In this document: piece by piece, positions 26,804-36,892 of the stretch | How the letters are laid out: every line of letters starts with the position of its first letter | Numbering within the stretch: the stretch's first letter is position 1 | Assembly: GCA_021713415.1 (NCBI GenBank) | Contig: JAKJJQ010000011.1 | Location: 5,763 to 69,762 of the forward strand | Source of the DNA: M0027 sp021713415 | GTDB lineage: Bacteria; Pseudomonadota; Gammaproteobacteria; Francisellales; Francisellaceae | DNA: 64,000 bases | Direction: 5' to 3' | The notes under the pieces: generated by a model | What the model was told of the DNA's origin: nothing | Database searches by the model: none | What the model saw: only the letters and a program-made list of their open reading frames with translations | Position numbers and translations under genes: made by a program

Positions 26804-27463
26804 ATGAATAACAATACAGCCAAAATGAACATGATCAAGCAACAGATACGAACCTGGGGCGTTAATGATCAACGTATTTTAAATGCTTTTTATGATTTAC
26901 CACGTGAAAAATTTGTTCCAGAACGCTTCAAAGAGTCTGCTTATGGCGATTTTAGTATCCCTTTAGATTTTAATGAATGTATGCTAAAACCGATGGTTGA
27001 AGCTAAAATTTTAGAAGTGCTGAATATTCAAGCTTCTGAAACTGTACTTGAAATTGGCACGGGTAGTGGATATTTTACAGGCCTTCTAGCCAAACTAGCT
27101 CAATCTGTTGTTAGTGTTGACATCCATAGTTCATTTATTACACAAGCTAAACATAAGCTAAAATCACTGGGCGTATTTAATGTTAAATTAATTACAGCCG
27201 ATGCCATCAATGAGTTTAAAGATGAAATGACATACGATGTCATCGTTATTACAGGCTCAACACCAGAAGTGCCAAAAATATTTTGTGATAAACTTAATGT
27301 AGGTGGACGCTTATTTGTAATTGTTGGCCAAGCAGATGCTCATGTTATGGAGGCAACCTTAATTACCCGTACTAGTGATACAGAGTTAGAAACCAAAAAA
27401 ATATTTGAAACAGTTGTACCACCATTACATTCAATTCAGCAACCTGAGCGTTTTACTTTTTAA
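26804..27463 (+). CDS. Protein-L-isoaspartate O-methyltransferase family protein
   Basis: A 219-residue SAM-dependent methyltransferase of the PCMT family. The N-terminus has VPERFKESAYGDFSIPLDFN, and SAM-binding motif I is TVLEIGTGSGYFTGLLAKL. VGGRLFVIVGQADAHVM follows. The family methylates isoaspartyl residues in damaged proteins. The family's usual substrate-loop motif appears as ECMLKPMVEAKIL, which is somewhat divergent. It lies 17 nt upstream of tolC, a pairing seen in several gammaproteobacteria (from memory), so the two are an operon. Confidence 0.82.
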   Translation: MNNNTAKMNMIKQQIRTWGVNDQRILNAFYDLPREKFVPERFKESAYGDFSIPLDFNECMLKPMVEAKILEVLNIQASETVLEIGTGSGYFTGLLAKLAQSVVSVDIHSSFITQAKHKLKSLGVFNVKLITADAINEFKDEMTYDVIVITGSTPEVPKIFCDKLNVGGRLFVIVGQADAHVMEATLITRTSDTELETKKIFETVVPPLHSIQQPERFTF

Positions 27464-27480
27464 ACTTTAAGGAGCATTCG

Positions 27481-28929
27481 ATGATGCGATATCGATTATT
27501 AACGATTACTAGTTCACTGATACTGTCTTTTGGACTTTGTTATGCTAACAGTAATGATCAAAACTATTATAACTTAAAGCAAGTTTATAATATTGCCAGT
27601 GAACATAATGCAACATATCAAGCAGCTTTTGAAACATTTAAAGCCAATATAGAAGGTGTCGGTATTGCTCGAGGTGCATTATTACCCAATGTTGGTGTTA
27701 CCAGCCAGTTTAATTACAACTACACAAACCAAGCTGCAGCTGGCCAAAAAGAATGGTATTTTAGTAATGTAAATACGGCTACTTTATCTCAAGTATTATT
27801 TGATTTTGGCTTATGGTCTACTTATACACAAGCACAATACCAAGCTAAAGCTGACGCTATTACTTATGACACAGCCAGACAGACTTTAATTATTGATGTT
27901 GCCAGCGCTTATTTTAATATTCTACAAGCTGAAGATAATCTTGCCTATAACCAAGCAAGCCAACAGTGGAATGCTGAATTATTAAAACAAACACAACAAA
28001 AGTATGATGTTGGACTAGCTGCAATTACTGATGTTCAATCTACAAAAGCAAACTATGAACAATCTGTTGCTGATACCGTACAAGCTAAAAATAATTTAGA
28101 AAACTCCTATGAGGCATTAGCACAAATTACTGGCACTATGATTATCGATGTTACGCCATTAAAAAATAACTTCCCATTTGCCAAACCAGAACCTACTAAT
28201 ATGCAAAAATGGGTTGATACGGCGATGAAGAAGAATCTTAATATCGTCTCAAATCAATTTCTAACTGAAGTTTCAAAAGAAGGAGTTGATATTGCCTGGG
28301 GTAATTTCTTACCATCTGTCACTGGTACTGCAACAGCTAGCCGTTCTGATAGCTATCAACAAAACCCAGATGAAGTAACCAATACGGCAAGCTTAACTGC
28401 TACTGGCACTTGGAACTTACTTAATGGCGGTAGTGACTATGCAACATTAAAGCAAAGTAAATATACACTAAAATCTTCACAATACACACTCAAACAAAGT
28501 GAACGTGATGCACAAAGCTTAGTACGTCAAGCATATTTAACCGTCATGTCTGATATCAGTCAAGTTTCCGCATATGAGCAAGCTGTTATTGCCAATGAAA
28601 GTTCACTTAAAGCCATGCGCGCACAATATAATGTTGGTACCAGCACAATTGTTGACTTATTAAACCAACAACAATTATTACTTCAAGCACAACAAGAGTA
28701 TGCGCAATCTAAATATGCTTATATTAATGATATGCTAACACTTAAACAACAAGCAGGAACGTTAGCACCACAAGACTTATATAGTATTAATCAATGGCTT
28801 GGATTAGCAGCTAAAACTGACCAATCAAAACCCAAAGATACAATGAGCCTGCCTAACTCAAAGATGATAGACAAAAAATCACCTGATAATAAAGAAACGA
28901 ATAAAACAACTAATAATACTCAATCATGA
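27481..28929 (+). CDS. tolC: TolC-family outer-membrane efflux protein
   Basis: A 482-residue outer-membrane channel protein with a signal peptide (cleavage near LCYANSND). It has the internally repeated TolC layout: two coiled halves each with the N(A)xY...A pattern, QKYDVGLAAITDVQSTKANYEQ in the first and MRAQYNVGTSTIVDLLNQQQ in the second. The C-terminal tail is Lys/Asn/Thr-rich. It works with inner-membrane efflux pumps or type I secretion systems encoded elsewhere. An AAGGAG ribosome site precedes the ATG. Its last 10 nt overlap the end of the convergent udk gene. Confidence 0.9.
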   Translation: MMRYRLLTITSSLILSFGLCYANSNDQNYYNLKQVYNIASEHNATYQAAFETFKANIEGVGIARGALLPNVGVTSQFNYNYTNQAAAGQKEWYFSNVNTATLSQVLFDFGLWSTYTQAQYQAKADAITYDTARQTLIIDVASAYFNILQAEDNLAYNQASQQWNAELLKQTQQKYDVGLAAITDVQSTKANYEQSVADTVQAKNNLENSYEALAQITGTMIIDVTPLKNNFPFAKPEPTNMQKWVDTAMKKNLNIVSNQFLTEVSKEGVDIAWGNFLPSVTGTATASRSDSYQQNPDEVTNTASLTATGTWNLLNGGSDYATLKQSKYTLKSSQYTLKQSERDAQSLVRQAYLTVMSDISQVSAYEQAVIANESSLKAMRAQYNVGTSTIVDLLNQQQLLLQAQQEYAQSKYAYINDMLTLKQQAGTLAPQDLYSINQWLGLAAKTDQSKPKDTMSLPNSKMIDKKSPDNKETNKTTNNTQS

Positions 28930-29552
28930 TTGAGTAATTCTTTTAATTTGGCTTGAATCAAATCAATCGCAATACGATTTTTACCGCCATTGGGTACAAT
29001 AATATCCGCATGTTGTTTTGATGATTCGATAAATTGCAAAAACATTGGTCTTACAGTTTGGTGATATTGTTTTACAATACTATCTAAACTACGTCCTCGC
29101 TCTTCTACATCTCGTAAAAGTCTTCGGATAAAGCAGATATCTAAAGGTGTGTCCATAAAAATACGAATATCCATCATCTTTCTTAACGCCACATCAACAA
29201 ATAATAAGATACCTTCTAGTACGATGATATCTTTTTGGTGACTAACGGGCATCACTTGATCAGTCCTTGAATGTGTAGCATAGTCATAAATAGGTACATC
29301 AATCGATTGACCATTTAATAACATTTGCAGCTGCTCTTTCATCAAGTCATGATCAAATGCACTTGGATGATCATAATTAATATTTGCTCGTTCTTCTAAA
29401 GTTAAGTCAAGGCGGTTTTTATAATAATGATCTTCAGAGATTACAACAACTCGATCTGACCCTAACTCATTAACGATTGTATTAGCTAATAGACTTTTTC
29501 CTGAACCGGATGCGCCTGCAACACCAATAATCATCAAACGTTTATCTGACAT
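28920..29552 (-). CDS. udk: Uridine kinase
   Basis: A 210-residue P-loop kinase that phosphorylates uridine/cytidine in pyrimidine salvage. It has Walker A GVAGASGSGKS at the N-terminus, EDHYYKNR, NYDHPSAFDHDLM, PIYDYATHSRT and LEGILLF, all typical of the family. Length is normal. It converges with tolC with a 10-nt overlap of coding ends. It is divergent from pdxH. Confidence 0.95.
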   Translation of the reverse strand: MSDKRLMIIGVAGASGSGKSLLANTIVNELGSDRVVVISEDHYYKNRLDLTLEERANINYDHPSAFDHDLMKEQLQMLLNGQSIDVPIYDYATHSRTDQVMPVSHQKDIIVLEGILLFVDVALRKMMDIRIFMDTPLDICFIRRLLRDVEERGRSLDSIVKQYHQTVRPMFLQFIESSKQHADIIVPNGGKNRIAIDLIQAKLKELLNHD

Positions 29553-29660
29553 GAATTTATGGCTCCTAAACGACTCAATTATAAAATTTGAATTATTTTA
29601 ATGCAATTTACTTTTTTTTGCTCGATAAAATTGTTATTTTTTAAACATCTGAATAATGAG

Positions 29661-30329
29661 ATGGAAATAATAGTAGACTCAATGACAAAATTAAATACTT
29701 GGCGTATTAATTACCCAAACCGTGCCTTATTTCAAAATAAGCTTGGTAATTGCCCCTTTCTTGCTTTTCACCAATGGCTTGAAGAAGCAAATAAAACCAA
29801 AATTACCGAACCAAATGCTTTTTCATTGGCTACGGTTGATGAACACAATATGCCTGATAATCGCATGCTTTTATTAAAAGCTTTTGATGACAATGGCTTT
29901 GTTTTTTACACCAATTACACCAGTGCTAAAGCAGAACAATTAAAATGTAATGCCCAAGCTTCAATGTTATTTTGGTGGCCAGATTTACATCGCCAAATAC
30001 GTATTCGAGGCACTGTTGATCCAGTTAGTCCAGAGATTTCTGATGAGTACTTCCAATCACGCGATAGAGGTAGTCGCATCAGTGCATGGGCATCTAAACA
30101 AAGCCAAACTATTTCAAGCTATCAAGAACTTATTGATGCTTATCAAAAAGCGCAGCAACAGTTTAAATCAAAAAAAGTGACACGTCCTAAACATTGGGGA
30201 GGTTATTGCTTAAAGCCTCAAATCATAGAATTTTGGCAAGGCCGACACAGCCGCCTACATGAACGCGTGATTTATAAACGTAGTGATATATCTTCTAAAG
30301 AGTGGCTAATTTGTCATTTAGCGCCTTAA
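29661..30329 (+). CDS. pdxH: Pyridoxamine 5'-phosphate oxidase
   Basis: An FMN enzyme making pyridoxal 5'-phosphate from PNP/PMP. Motifs: NAFSLATVDEHNMPDNRMLLLK, FVFYTNYTSAKAEQL, FFWW-like LFWWPDLHRQIRIRG, RDRGSRISAWASKQS, and the C-terminal EFWQGRHSRLHER. The open frame reaches 29601 but the preceding residues are not conserved; ATG 29661 gives a normal length (about 222), and ATG 29682 is an alternative. Its stop overlaps the convergent ridA end by 4 nt. The alanine racemase at 39473 and other PLP enzymes depend on its product. Confidence 0.92.
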   Translation: MEIIVDSMTKLNTWRINYPNRALFQNKLGNCPFLAFHQWLEEANKTKITEPNAFSLATVDEHNMPDNRMLLLKAFDDNGFVFYTNYTSAKAEQLKCNAQASMLFWWPDLHRQIRIRGTVDPVSPEISDEYFQSRDRGSRISAWASKQSQTISSYQELIDAYQKAQQQFKSKKVTRPKHWGGYCLKPQIIEFWQGRHSRLHERVIYKRSDISSKEWLICHLAP

Positions 30330-30706
30330 GCAATATAAGCAATACCTTCAATTTCAATTGCAACATCTTTTGGTAGACGTGAAACTTCAACGGCAGCCCT
30401 TGCTGGATAAGGCTGATTGAAATATTGCCCCATTACCTCATTGACTTGTGCAAAGTTAGATAAGTCTTTTAAAAAAATGCTTAATTTAACAAAATCACTA
30501 TATCCACCACCAGCAGCTTCAACAATTGCACCTAAATTTTTAAATACTTGATGCGCCTGCTCAGTAAAATCATCAGAAACCACTTGCATTGTTTTAGGAT
30601 CAAAGCCAATCTGTCCTGATATATATAACGTTTGATCATATAATACAGCTTGAGAGTAAGTTCCAATTGCTGCTGGTGCATGCTCAGTTTGAATAATTTT
30701 TTTCAT
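30326..30706 (-). CDS. ridA: RidA family reactive imine/enamine deaminase
   Basis: A 126-residue trimeric RidA/YjgF protein that hydrolyses reactive 2-aminoacrylate and related imines produced by PLP enzymes. Visible motifs: APAAIGTYSQAV, LYISGQIGFDP, and the C-terminal signature ARAAVEVSRLPKDVAIEIE with the active-site Arg. Length is typical. It converges on pdxH with a 4-nt overlap. Confidence 0.93.
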   Translation of the reverse strand: MKKIIQTEHAPAAIGTYSQAVLYDQTLYISGQIGFDPKTMQVVSDDFTEQAHQVFKNLGAIVEAAGGGYSDFVKLSIFLKDLSNFAQVNEVMGQYFNQPYPARAAVEVSRLPKDVAIEIEGIAYIA

Positions 30707-30790
30707 AATTAAGGCCTGTTAGATTTTGTCAAGTAAGTGCCTTAATTATAATTACTATCCTAAGCCTCGCAAGCATAACGTTAATAATTT

Positions 30791-32638
30791 TTAAAAACTA
30801 TCTAAGCTTATATTCCCTTCAAGTTGCTGTCTATTTTGTTCATCTATATCAGTTCTAAATTGAATATAAGTTGAATCAGACATTTGTTTGGTTTCCCCAA
30901 AACGACAAAATGGATATGGATGAGCATGCGTTTCAGATACTGCACAAACTTTGCCCTTTAACTCTATACTCATCTCGCTTATTTGCTGTTGAGACTTTTC
31001 TAATATACTATTTTTCAAAAACTCTGCAGCTTCATAGATACTATTTGTATAACCATATGAACTTAAACTCCAACCCAATTGACGTGCTAACTCTCTATAG
31101 GGATTATCAAGATTATTCCAGTCCATTACTTGATCAAATAAGTTAATTAAACCTAATAAATTTTTACTTTCACTTTCAGCTTTTAATTGACTTAATAAAT
31201 TAATTTTAATTTTCTCTAGATTAGGTTCATTACTATCACGCCAATCAACTAGCCACTGAGGAATTGCACCACTTTTTATTAATTCTGGATTACCTTTTAA
31301 ATAAACATCAACCATTGCCCATAATTTTTGGCTATTCGAATTCATGCCTCTACCTTTAACCAAAGTAGACGCACCATGCAAACCTCTTAAAAACTCTTTT
31401 TCACTAATTGGTTTATCTGCATTAATAGACCATATAAGATTGAGTATTAATGAACTAACACGTGAGCGATCAATTCCATCTTTACAACTATTATTAAATG
31501 TACAAGGGTCTAATTGGCCTAGAATATAATCTTGTAATGAATACTTAGAAAAGTGATTAAATACAGCTTGCTGCTCTATATCTGATAAAAAATCACGTTT
31601 AGGCTCTAATAAACCCAATTGCTTTAATGTATTTTGAAATAAGGCATTTAAGATAATTTTTTCATGCTCTCTAGGACTAAATAGTTTATCTCTAACCACT
31701 TGGCTAATCATAAATCCATGTTTATTTTTCATTACTGAATTAATTAATAATGCTTTAAAATTATCTGTTGTTGACAGCCTACTGATTTTAAAATCAGCAG
31801 GAATACTAATAACTGCAACATTACTATGCATAGATTCCAAATTATGAAGTTGATCAGATAAGTCTTTCTCCCAGCGTGCCTCATAACAGCTCTCACCTAA
31901 TCTTAAATTATTAAAATAGACATGAGTAATAGCTTTTTCAGGATATAATCTCTTTTGTGCATCTAAAAAATGTTCAAATAAGGGACTGATTCTTGCATGA
32001 CCTAAGTGATATTGCCCCTGGGTTCCAATACGTAATTCGGTTGGCAACTTACTATCTTGTTTAAATTCAAAATTTAGAACCTGTGGTATATTTGTATTTT
32101 GTAATGATTTATATTCCGGATACGCTAATATGCCAGCTACTGATGCGTATCCACGCCCTTTATATGAGCCTTCAAAGGTAGGGTTATTTGTATTAAGCCA
32201 TGCTTCTTTTGGATATAATTTATTTGTAATAACTTTTTCAATTGCATTTGAAGTTTGATGTATTTTTCTAACTGTTGGCTCAATAACTGCCGTAGTATAC
32301 TCTAGTGCTTGGTTAGAATTACAAAAAATAGCGAAAATCAACGGGTCTAAACTTTCAAGCTCTTTATTTTTATTCAGTTGCTTATAAGTACTTATTAGTT
32401 CTTCAATAAAATTAATAAATTGACTATATAAATTACCGAATGCATAATTTGCATCATATTCTGCTTCTTCACCACAATGCTTATAAATGTTCTGTATAAT
32501 TTTGCTTTGGTTTAATATCTCTGGAATAAATTCGACTAATTGCTTTAAGTGATCAAATGCCGCAACATTTAATAGCTGATCAGTATTTTTGATCTCTTCT
32601 GGCTTTGGTAAATTCCATTCATCTCGGGACTTTGGCAT
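30791..32638 (-). CDS. Candidate effector with CX5R phosphatase motif
   Basis: A 615-residue protein without a signal peptide, unrecognised as a whole. Residues 385-391 read CKDGIDR, a Cys-x5-Arg phosphatase P-loop, in the context FNNSCKDGIDRSRVSSLILN. This resembles the CKSGKDRT loop of SopB/IpgD and Legionella SidF phosphoinositide phosphatases. The following LRGLHGASTLVKGRGMNSNS also recalls that group. Upstream segments (GQYHLGHARISPLFEHFL; YFNNLRLGESCYEARW) are unassigned. It is alone between ridA and fadE, an isolated insertion among core genes. GGGAGAG precedes the ATG. Phosphatase activity, a lipid substrate and secretion are inferred from the motif. Confidence 0.6.
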   Translation of the reverse strand: MPKSRDEWNLPKPEEIKNTDQLLNVAAFDHLKQLVEFIPEILNQSKIIQNIYKHCGEEAEYDANYAFGNLYSQFINFIEELISTYKQLNKNKELESLDPLIFAIFCNSNQALEYTTAVIEPTVRKIHQTSNAIEKVITNKLYPKEAWLNTNNPTFEGSYKGRGYASVAGILAYPEYKSLQNTNIPQVLNFEFKQDSKLPTELRIGTQGQYHLGHARISPLFEHFLDAQKRLYPEKAITHVYFNNLRLGESCYEARWEKDLSDQLHNLESMHSNVAVISIPADFKISRLSTTDNFKALLINSVMKNKHGFMISQVVRDKLFSPREHEKIILNALFQNTLKQLGLLEPKRDFLSDIEQQAVFNHFSKYSLQDYILGQLDPCTFNNSCKDGIDRSRVSSLILNLIWSINADKPISEKEFLRGLHGASTLVKGRGMNSNSQKLWAMVDVYLKGNPELIKSGAIPQWLVDWRDSNEPNLEKIKINLLSQLKAESESKNLLGLINLFDQVMDWNNLDNPYRELARQLGWSLSSYGYTNSIYEAAEFLKNSILEKSQQQISEMSIELKGKVCAVSETHAHPYPFCRFGETKQMSDSTYIQFRTDIDEQNRQQLEGNISLDSF

Positions 32639-32745
32639 AAAACTCTCCCTAGCTTTTTATCTATATGACAATCCGTATCATTTAGAATTATGGCATATAA
32701 AATAATTGCAAAGTAGTAGAGTTTTATTACAAATTAACCAGTTAA

Positions 32746-35238
32746 TTACGCTTTGATATTTTCAGAATCAGCCTTAGAAACTTCAGGGCTAGCTTTTACT
32801 TTAGGCGCTTTTTTCTTTGCAGATATTTCATTTTTTTCATTACGAAAGTAGTCAAAATTAAACTCATCAACTTCAAGAGCATCTAACCTTAATGCTTCAG
32901 CTTCATTGATTTGTTTCACTTCTATATCTGTTAAAACATTATTGACTAGCGCTACTTTTAACATCACATCAATCGGTGCTTTTTTAATGGTACCTTTTTT
33001 AACTGCCTGATAAAGCTTAGTATAAAGTGCTTCAGCATCCAAAAGCTTAATAAATGCTTCATTGACTTTATACAATGGCGTACTTTTATCTGAAGTAAAT
33101 AACCGTGAGGCAACACGCTGTCTAAATACATCATTTTTCATCGCACTTTGGGTAATTTTATGCTCCAAATGATCAGAAGGTTTACGATAACTTCGACCAT
33201 ATGGAAAACACAACTTTCTGATATACCAACCAATTGCTTTTGAAGGAAAATTATAAGAATATTCATATAAAGCTTCTTGTGCTTGATATAAGCAATGATC
33301 TAATGCCCACTTTACATACGGTAACTCTTCTTTATTCTCTCCATAATCTTTAAAGTGTTTTAATACAGCTGCAGCCATATACATATTAGATAAAATATCA
33401 CCCAAGCGTGCACTTAAACGCTCTTTACGCTTTAATGCACCGCCTAAGTACATTAAGGATAGATCAGAAACCCATGAAAAAGCATAACTTAAACGTGTTA
33501 GTTTTTTATAATATGACTTTAAAGGAGAATTTGGCGCTTTAACTAATAAACCAGCAGTTAAGCTTGTTGCAATTGTTCTGACTTTATTTTTAGCATAGTA
33601 ACCAACATGAGCCCATAATAATTCATCAAATTTAGCTAAATTATCCTCTGAAATTGCATAAAACTCATCTTGCAAATATGGGTGACAGGCCATAGCACCC
33701 TGACCAAATACCAATAAATTACGCGTCATTATATTTGCACCTTCAACGGTAATAGAAACCGGCACACCTAAGTATGCAGTCAATAAATAATTATTTGGAC
33801 CTGCAATAACAGCACGCCCTGCATGTAAATCCATTGCATCTGAAATTGTTTGTCTTGCATTTTCGGTATTATGATATTTAGCAATTGCTGAAGCAACCGA
33901 AGGTTTAATACCTGCATCAACCGCTGCAACCGTTAATTCACGTGTTGCTTGAACCAAATAGCTTAGGCCACCAATTCGGCCTAATGTCTCTTCAATGCCT
34001 TCAAATTTACCAATTTCAAGACCAAACTGCTTACGAATATGCGCATAAGCACTGGATGTATAAAAACTGACAGATGAAGATGCAGTCCCTAGTGCTGGCA
34101 ATGAAATTGAACGGCCAATTGATAGGCATTCTACCAACATACGCCAACCTTCACCCGCCATTTTAGCACCACCAATGATATAGCTTATCGGCACAAATAT
34201 ATCCTTACCCCTAACTGTACCATTCATAAATGGCAAATAAGCTGGCAAATGACGATTACCAATTTCTAAGCCTTGCTGATCTCGTGGTATTAAAACGCAC
34301 GTAATTCCTTCTGCACCTTCAGTTAATAAGCCATCTGGATCTTGTAAGTCAACAGCTAAACCAATTAAAGTTGCAACCGGTGCTAAGGTTATATAACGCT
34401 TATTAAAATTAAGCTTAAGACCAATGGTTTCTTTACCATCAAAAACACCTTTAGTAACGATTGCTGATGAAACAAGTGAAGTTGCATCACTACCTGCTTG
34501 AGGTTCAGTTAATGCAAAACATGGAATATCTTCACCTTTTGCAAGTCTTGGTAGATAATGATTTTTTTGCTCTTCAGTTCCATAGTGATATAAAAGCTCA
34601 CCTGGTCCTAATGAGTTTGGTACCATAACAGTTACAGCACCGACACCAGAACGTGATGCTACTTTATAAACCACATCAGAATGTGCTTTTGCTGAAAAAC
34701 CTTTACCACCGTATTGTTTATCTATCACTAAACCGAGAAAACCTTTTTCTTTCATGTATTGCCAGACTTTTTCATCTAAGTCATGATTATTCATCACTTT
34801 CCAATCATCAATTAACCGACAAAGCTCTTCAACTTCATTATCATAAAAACTTTGTTCTTCCTCAGTTAAATGATGCTTTGATATGCGATGTAGTTTTTCC
34901 CAGTTTGGACTACCACGAAAGAAATCTTCTTCAACCCAAGTATCCCCTGCATTTAAAGCAATCTCTTCTGTCTTAGATAATTTGGGCGTTGATTTTTTCA
35001 ATACTTTAAATAAGTAGCTACTTATTAATGCTCGACGAATTGCACTTGCATTAAATACAATGGCAATGACTGCAAATACAAGCCAATAAATAACCCTTGG
35101 TGTACCAGCTAATAAGCCAGATAGACTTGCTACCAATAATATTGCAGCAGTAACAATACTCCAACTTATTAATTTAATACCATAATAAATTCCAATTAAC
35201 GTTATTATTACAATCAGTAATAAAATCCATCCAGCCAT
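32746..35238 (-). CDS. fadE: Acyl-CoA dehydrogenase (FadE-type)
   Basis: An 830-residue membrane-associated acyl-CoA dehydrogenase for the first step of fatty-acid beta-oxidation. N-terminal hydrophobic helices (residues about 2-70) are followed by the dehydrogenase core from about 100: GFLGLVIDKQYGGKGFSAKA, CFALTEPQAGSDATS (FAD/substrate contact) and the conserved DAMDLHAGRAVIAGP. The long C-terminal domain (DUF1974) matches E. coli FadE length. The ATG at 35238 is supported by TTGGAGG six bases upstream; the frame opens at 35253. A Lys/Ala-rich tail ends the protein. Confidence 0.9.
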   Translation of the reverse strand: MAGWILLLIVIITLIGIYYGIKLISWSIVTAAILLVASLSGLLAGTPRVIYWLVFAVIAIVFNASAIRRALISSYLFKVLKKSTPKLSKTEEIALNAGDTWVEEDFFRGSPNWEKLHRISKHHLTEEEQSFYDNEVEELCRLIDDWKVMNNHDLDEKVWQYMKEKGFLGLVIDKQYGGKGFSAKAHSDVVYKVASRSGVGAVTVMVPNSLGPGELLYHYGTEEQKNHYLPRLAKGEDIPCFALTEPQAGSDATSLVSSAIVTKGVFDGKETIGLKLNFNKRYITLAPVATLIGLAVDLQDPDGLLTEGAEGITCVLIPRDQQGLEIGNRHLPAYLPFMNGTVRGKDIFVPISYIIGGAKMAGEGWRMLVECLSIGRSISLPALGTASSSVSFYTSSAYAHIRKQFGLEIGKFEGIEETLGRIGGLSYLVQATRELTVAAVDAGIKPSVASAIAKYHNTENARQTISDAMDLHAGRAVIAGPNNYLLTAYLGVPVSITVEGANIMTRNLLVFGQGAMACHPYLQDEFYAISEDNLAKFDELLWAHVGYYAKNKVRTIATSLTAGLLVKAPNSPLKSYYKKLTRLSYAFSWVSDLSLMYLGGALKRKERLSARLGDILSNMYMAAAVLKHFKDYGENKEELPYVKWALDHCLYQAQEALYEYSYNFPSKAIGWYIRKLCFPYGRSYRKPSDHLEHKITQSAMKNDVFRQRVASRLFTSDKSTPLYKVNEAFIKLLDAEALYTKLYQAVKKGTIKKAPIDVMLKVALVNNVLTDIEVKQINEAEALRLDALEVDEFNFDYFRNEKNEISAKKKAPKVKASPEVSKADSENIKA

Positions 35239-35382
35239 ATTGCCTCCAAGCATTTATCCTATTCACTACATAGTATAATTTTTTTAAACTAAAAATTAAA
35301 TCATGTTAATAGTTTAAACCTCTGTTTTTATTTGACAAAACTAATTGTGTTAATAAAAATTAGAATAAATAAAATATAAGTT

Positions 35383-36792
35383 ATGGTTTTACTTTATATG
35401 AATAAACGCATGACACTAATAGGCATCATTGTTAGTGCTGTTATTTTTGTCATTTTAAATTCTTTTGAATTACCAGGGTTCTCTTATCAAGCTAAAATGT
35501 CATTTATTATTTTTGTCATTGCAGCATTTTTATGGATGAGTAACGCATTTCCACTAGCAATTACCGGAATTATTGTTTTATTTTTACTGCCATTAACACA
35601 AGCAGCCCCTGCATCAACTGTTTATGGATATTTTGGCAATAGTGCTGTATTTTTCGTACTCGGTGCATTTATTCTAGCATCTCCTGTGATGCGTTCAGGC
35701 CTAAGTACCCGCATTGCAATTACAATGATTACTCGATTTGGTAAAGGGCCAAGACGATTATTACTATCAATTTTTACTCTCTCAAGCTTATTAGCATTTG
35801 TTATTAGTGAACATGCTGTTGCAGCTATTTTATTTCCTATTGTTGCTGAAATCGTTAATGCGGTTGAAGAAAAAAATAGTCATAATTTTGCATTTGCTGC
35901 TTTTATGTGTATGGCATGGGGCGCTATGACTGGTGGAACTGCAACTTTACTAGGTGGAGCAAGAGCACCATTAGCCATTGGAATGTTACAAGAGACAACC
36001 AATGCAACAATAAGCTTTCTTCAGTGGACATTATGGACAATTCCTATTGTCTTAATTATGCTGACTGTCTGTTTTTTAATTACTCTATTTATTCTTAGAA
36101 ATACACAAATTAGTATTGAGAAGGCTAGAAAAACCTTAATTAGCCATAAGAAAAAACTTGGTAAGGTGACACAAAGAGAGATCAACACACTACTTGTTCT
36201 ATCAATTACCATTATTCTATGGATTTTATTTGGCACTGGTTGGGGATTAGATACCATTGCATTATTTGGTGTTATCCTTGCATTTGCATTAAACATTACC
36301 AACTGGAATGAAGTTGAAGAGGATGTAAAATGGGGTATATTTGTCATGTATGGTAGTGCTATTGCACTTGGCACAACACTACGTGATACAGGCGCAGCTC
36401 ATGCAATGGTTAATGTAATTGTCAATTCTGGTATTCAATCGCCGCTGATTATATTTATGCTCATTTCCTTAATTGCTTTAGTCTTAACAGAACTTGTATC
36501 AAATGCTGCAGCAGTTGCTGTACTGTTACCCATTGGCTTAGCACTTGCTGGCGAATATGGCATTGACCCAAGAGCAATTACAGTTGCCATTGCCACTTGT
36601 GCAGGTTTAACCTATATGTTACCTGTTAGCACACCTGCAATGGCTATTGTTACCGGTTGTCACCATGTCAATCCACATCGAGCAATGAGCTGGGGATTTA
36701 TATTAAAATTGATCAGTTATGTTGTTTTTATTAGTGTTGCATTAGTCTATTGGCCTTTAGTTGGCATTAATGGTTATGCAAATATTTTATAA
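35383..36792 (+). CDS. DASS-family (SLC13) dicarboxylate/anion transporter
   Basis: A 469-residue inner-membrane transporter with about eleven helices. It carries the two-fold repeated SNT-type signature of the divalent anion symporter family: GAMTGGTATLLGGARAPLAI in the first repeat and ELVSNAAAVAVLLPIGLALA in the second. YMLPVSTPAMAIVTG also fits. The substrate could be dicarboxylates, citrate or sulfate. ATG 35383 and ATG 35398 are both possible starts; neither has a strong ribosome site. It is transcribed divergently from fadE. Confidence 0.85.
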   Translation: MVLLYMNKRMTLIGIIVSAVIFVILNSFELPGFSYQAKMSFIIFVIAAFLWMSNAFPLAITGIIVLFLLPLTQAAPASTVYGYFGNSAVFFVLGAFILASPVMRSGLSTRIAITMITRFGKGPRRLLLSIFTLSSLLAFVISEHAVAAILFPIVAEIVNAVEEKNSHNFAFAAFMCMAWGAMTGGTATLLGGARAPLAIGMLQETTNATISFLQWTLWTIPIVLIMLTVCFLITLFILRNTQISIEKARKTLISHKKKLGKVTQREINTLLVLSITIILWILFGTGWGLDTIALFGVILAFALNITNWNEVEEDVKWGIFVMYGSAIALGTTLRDTGAAHAMVNVIVNSGIQSPLIIFMLISLIALVLTELVSNAAAVAVLLPIGLALAGEYGIDPRAITVAIATCAGLTYMLPVSTPAMAIVTGCHHVNPHRAMSWGFILKLISYVVFISVALVYWPLVGINGYANIL

Positions 36793-36892
36793 TTTTCTAA
36801 TAAAATATATCTTGCAATGCATCAATTTATCTTTTTTCAAGGTATACTACAATAAGCAGTAATTAACGATAATAAATTTAAACTCAAACTTT

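Noticed and set aside
34653..34976. 107-residue open frame antisense to fadE
   Set aside because: It is a shadow of a strongly supported gene; it has no ribosome site and the composition is that of a reverse complement.
36021..36374. 117-residue open frame antisense to the DASS transporter
   Set aside because: The transporter frame has family signatures; the antisense frame has none.
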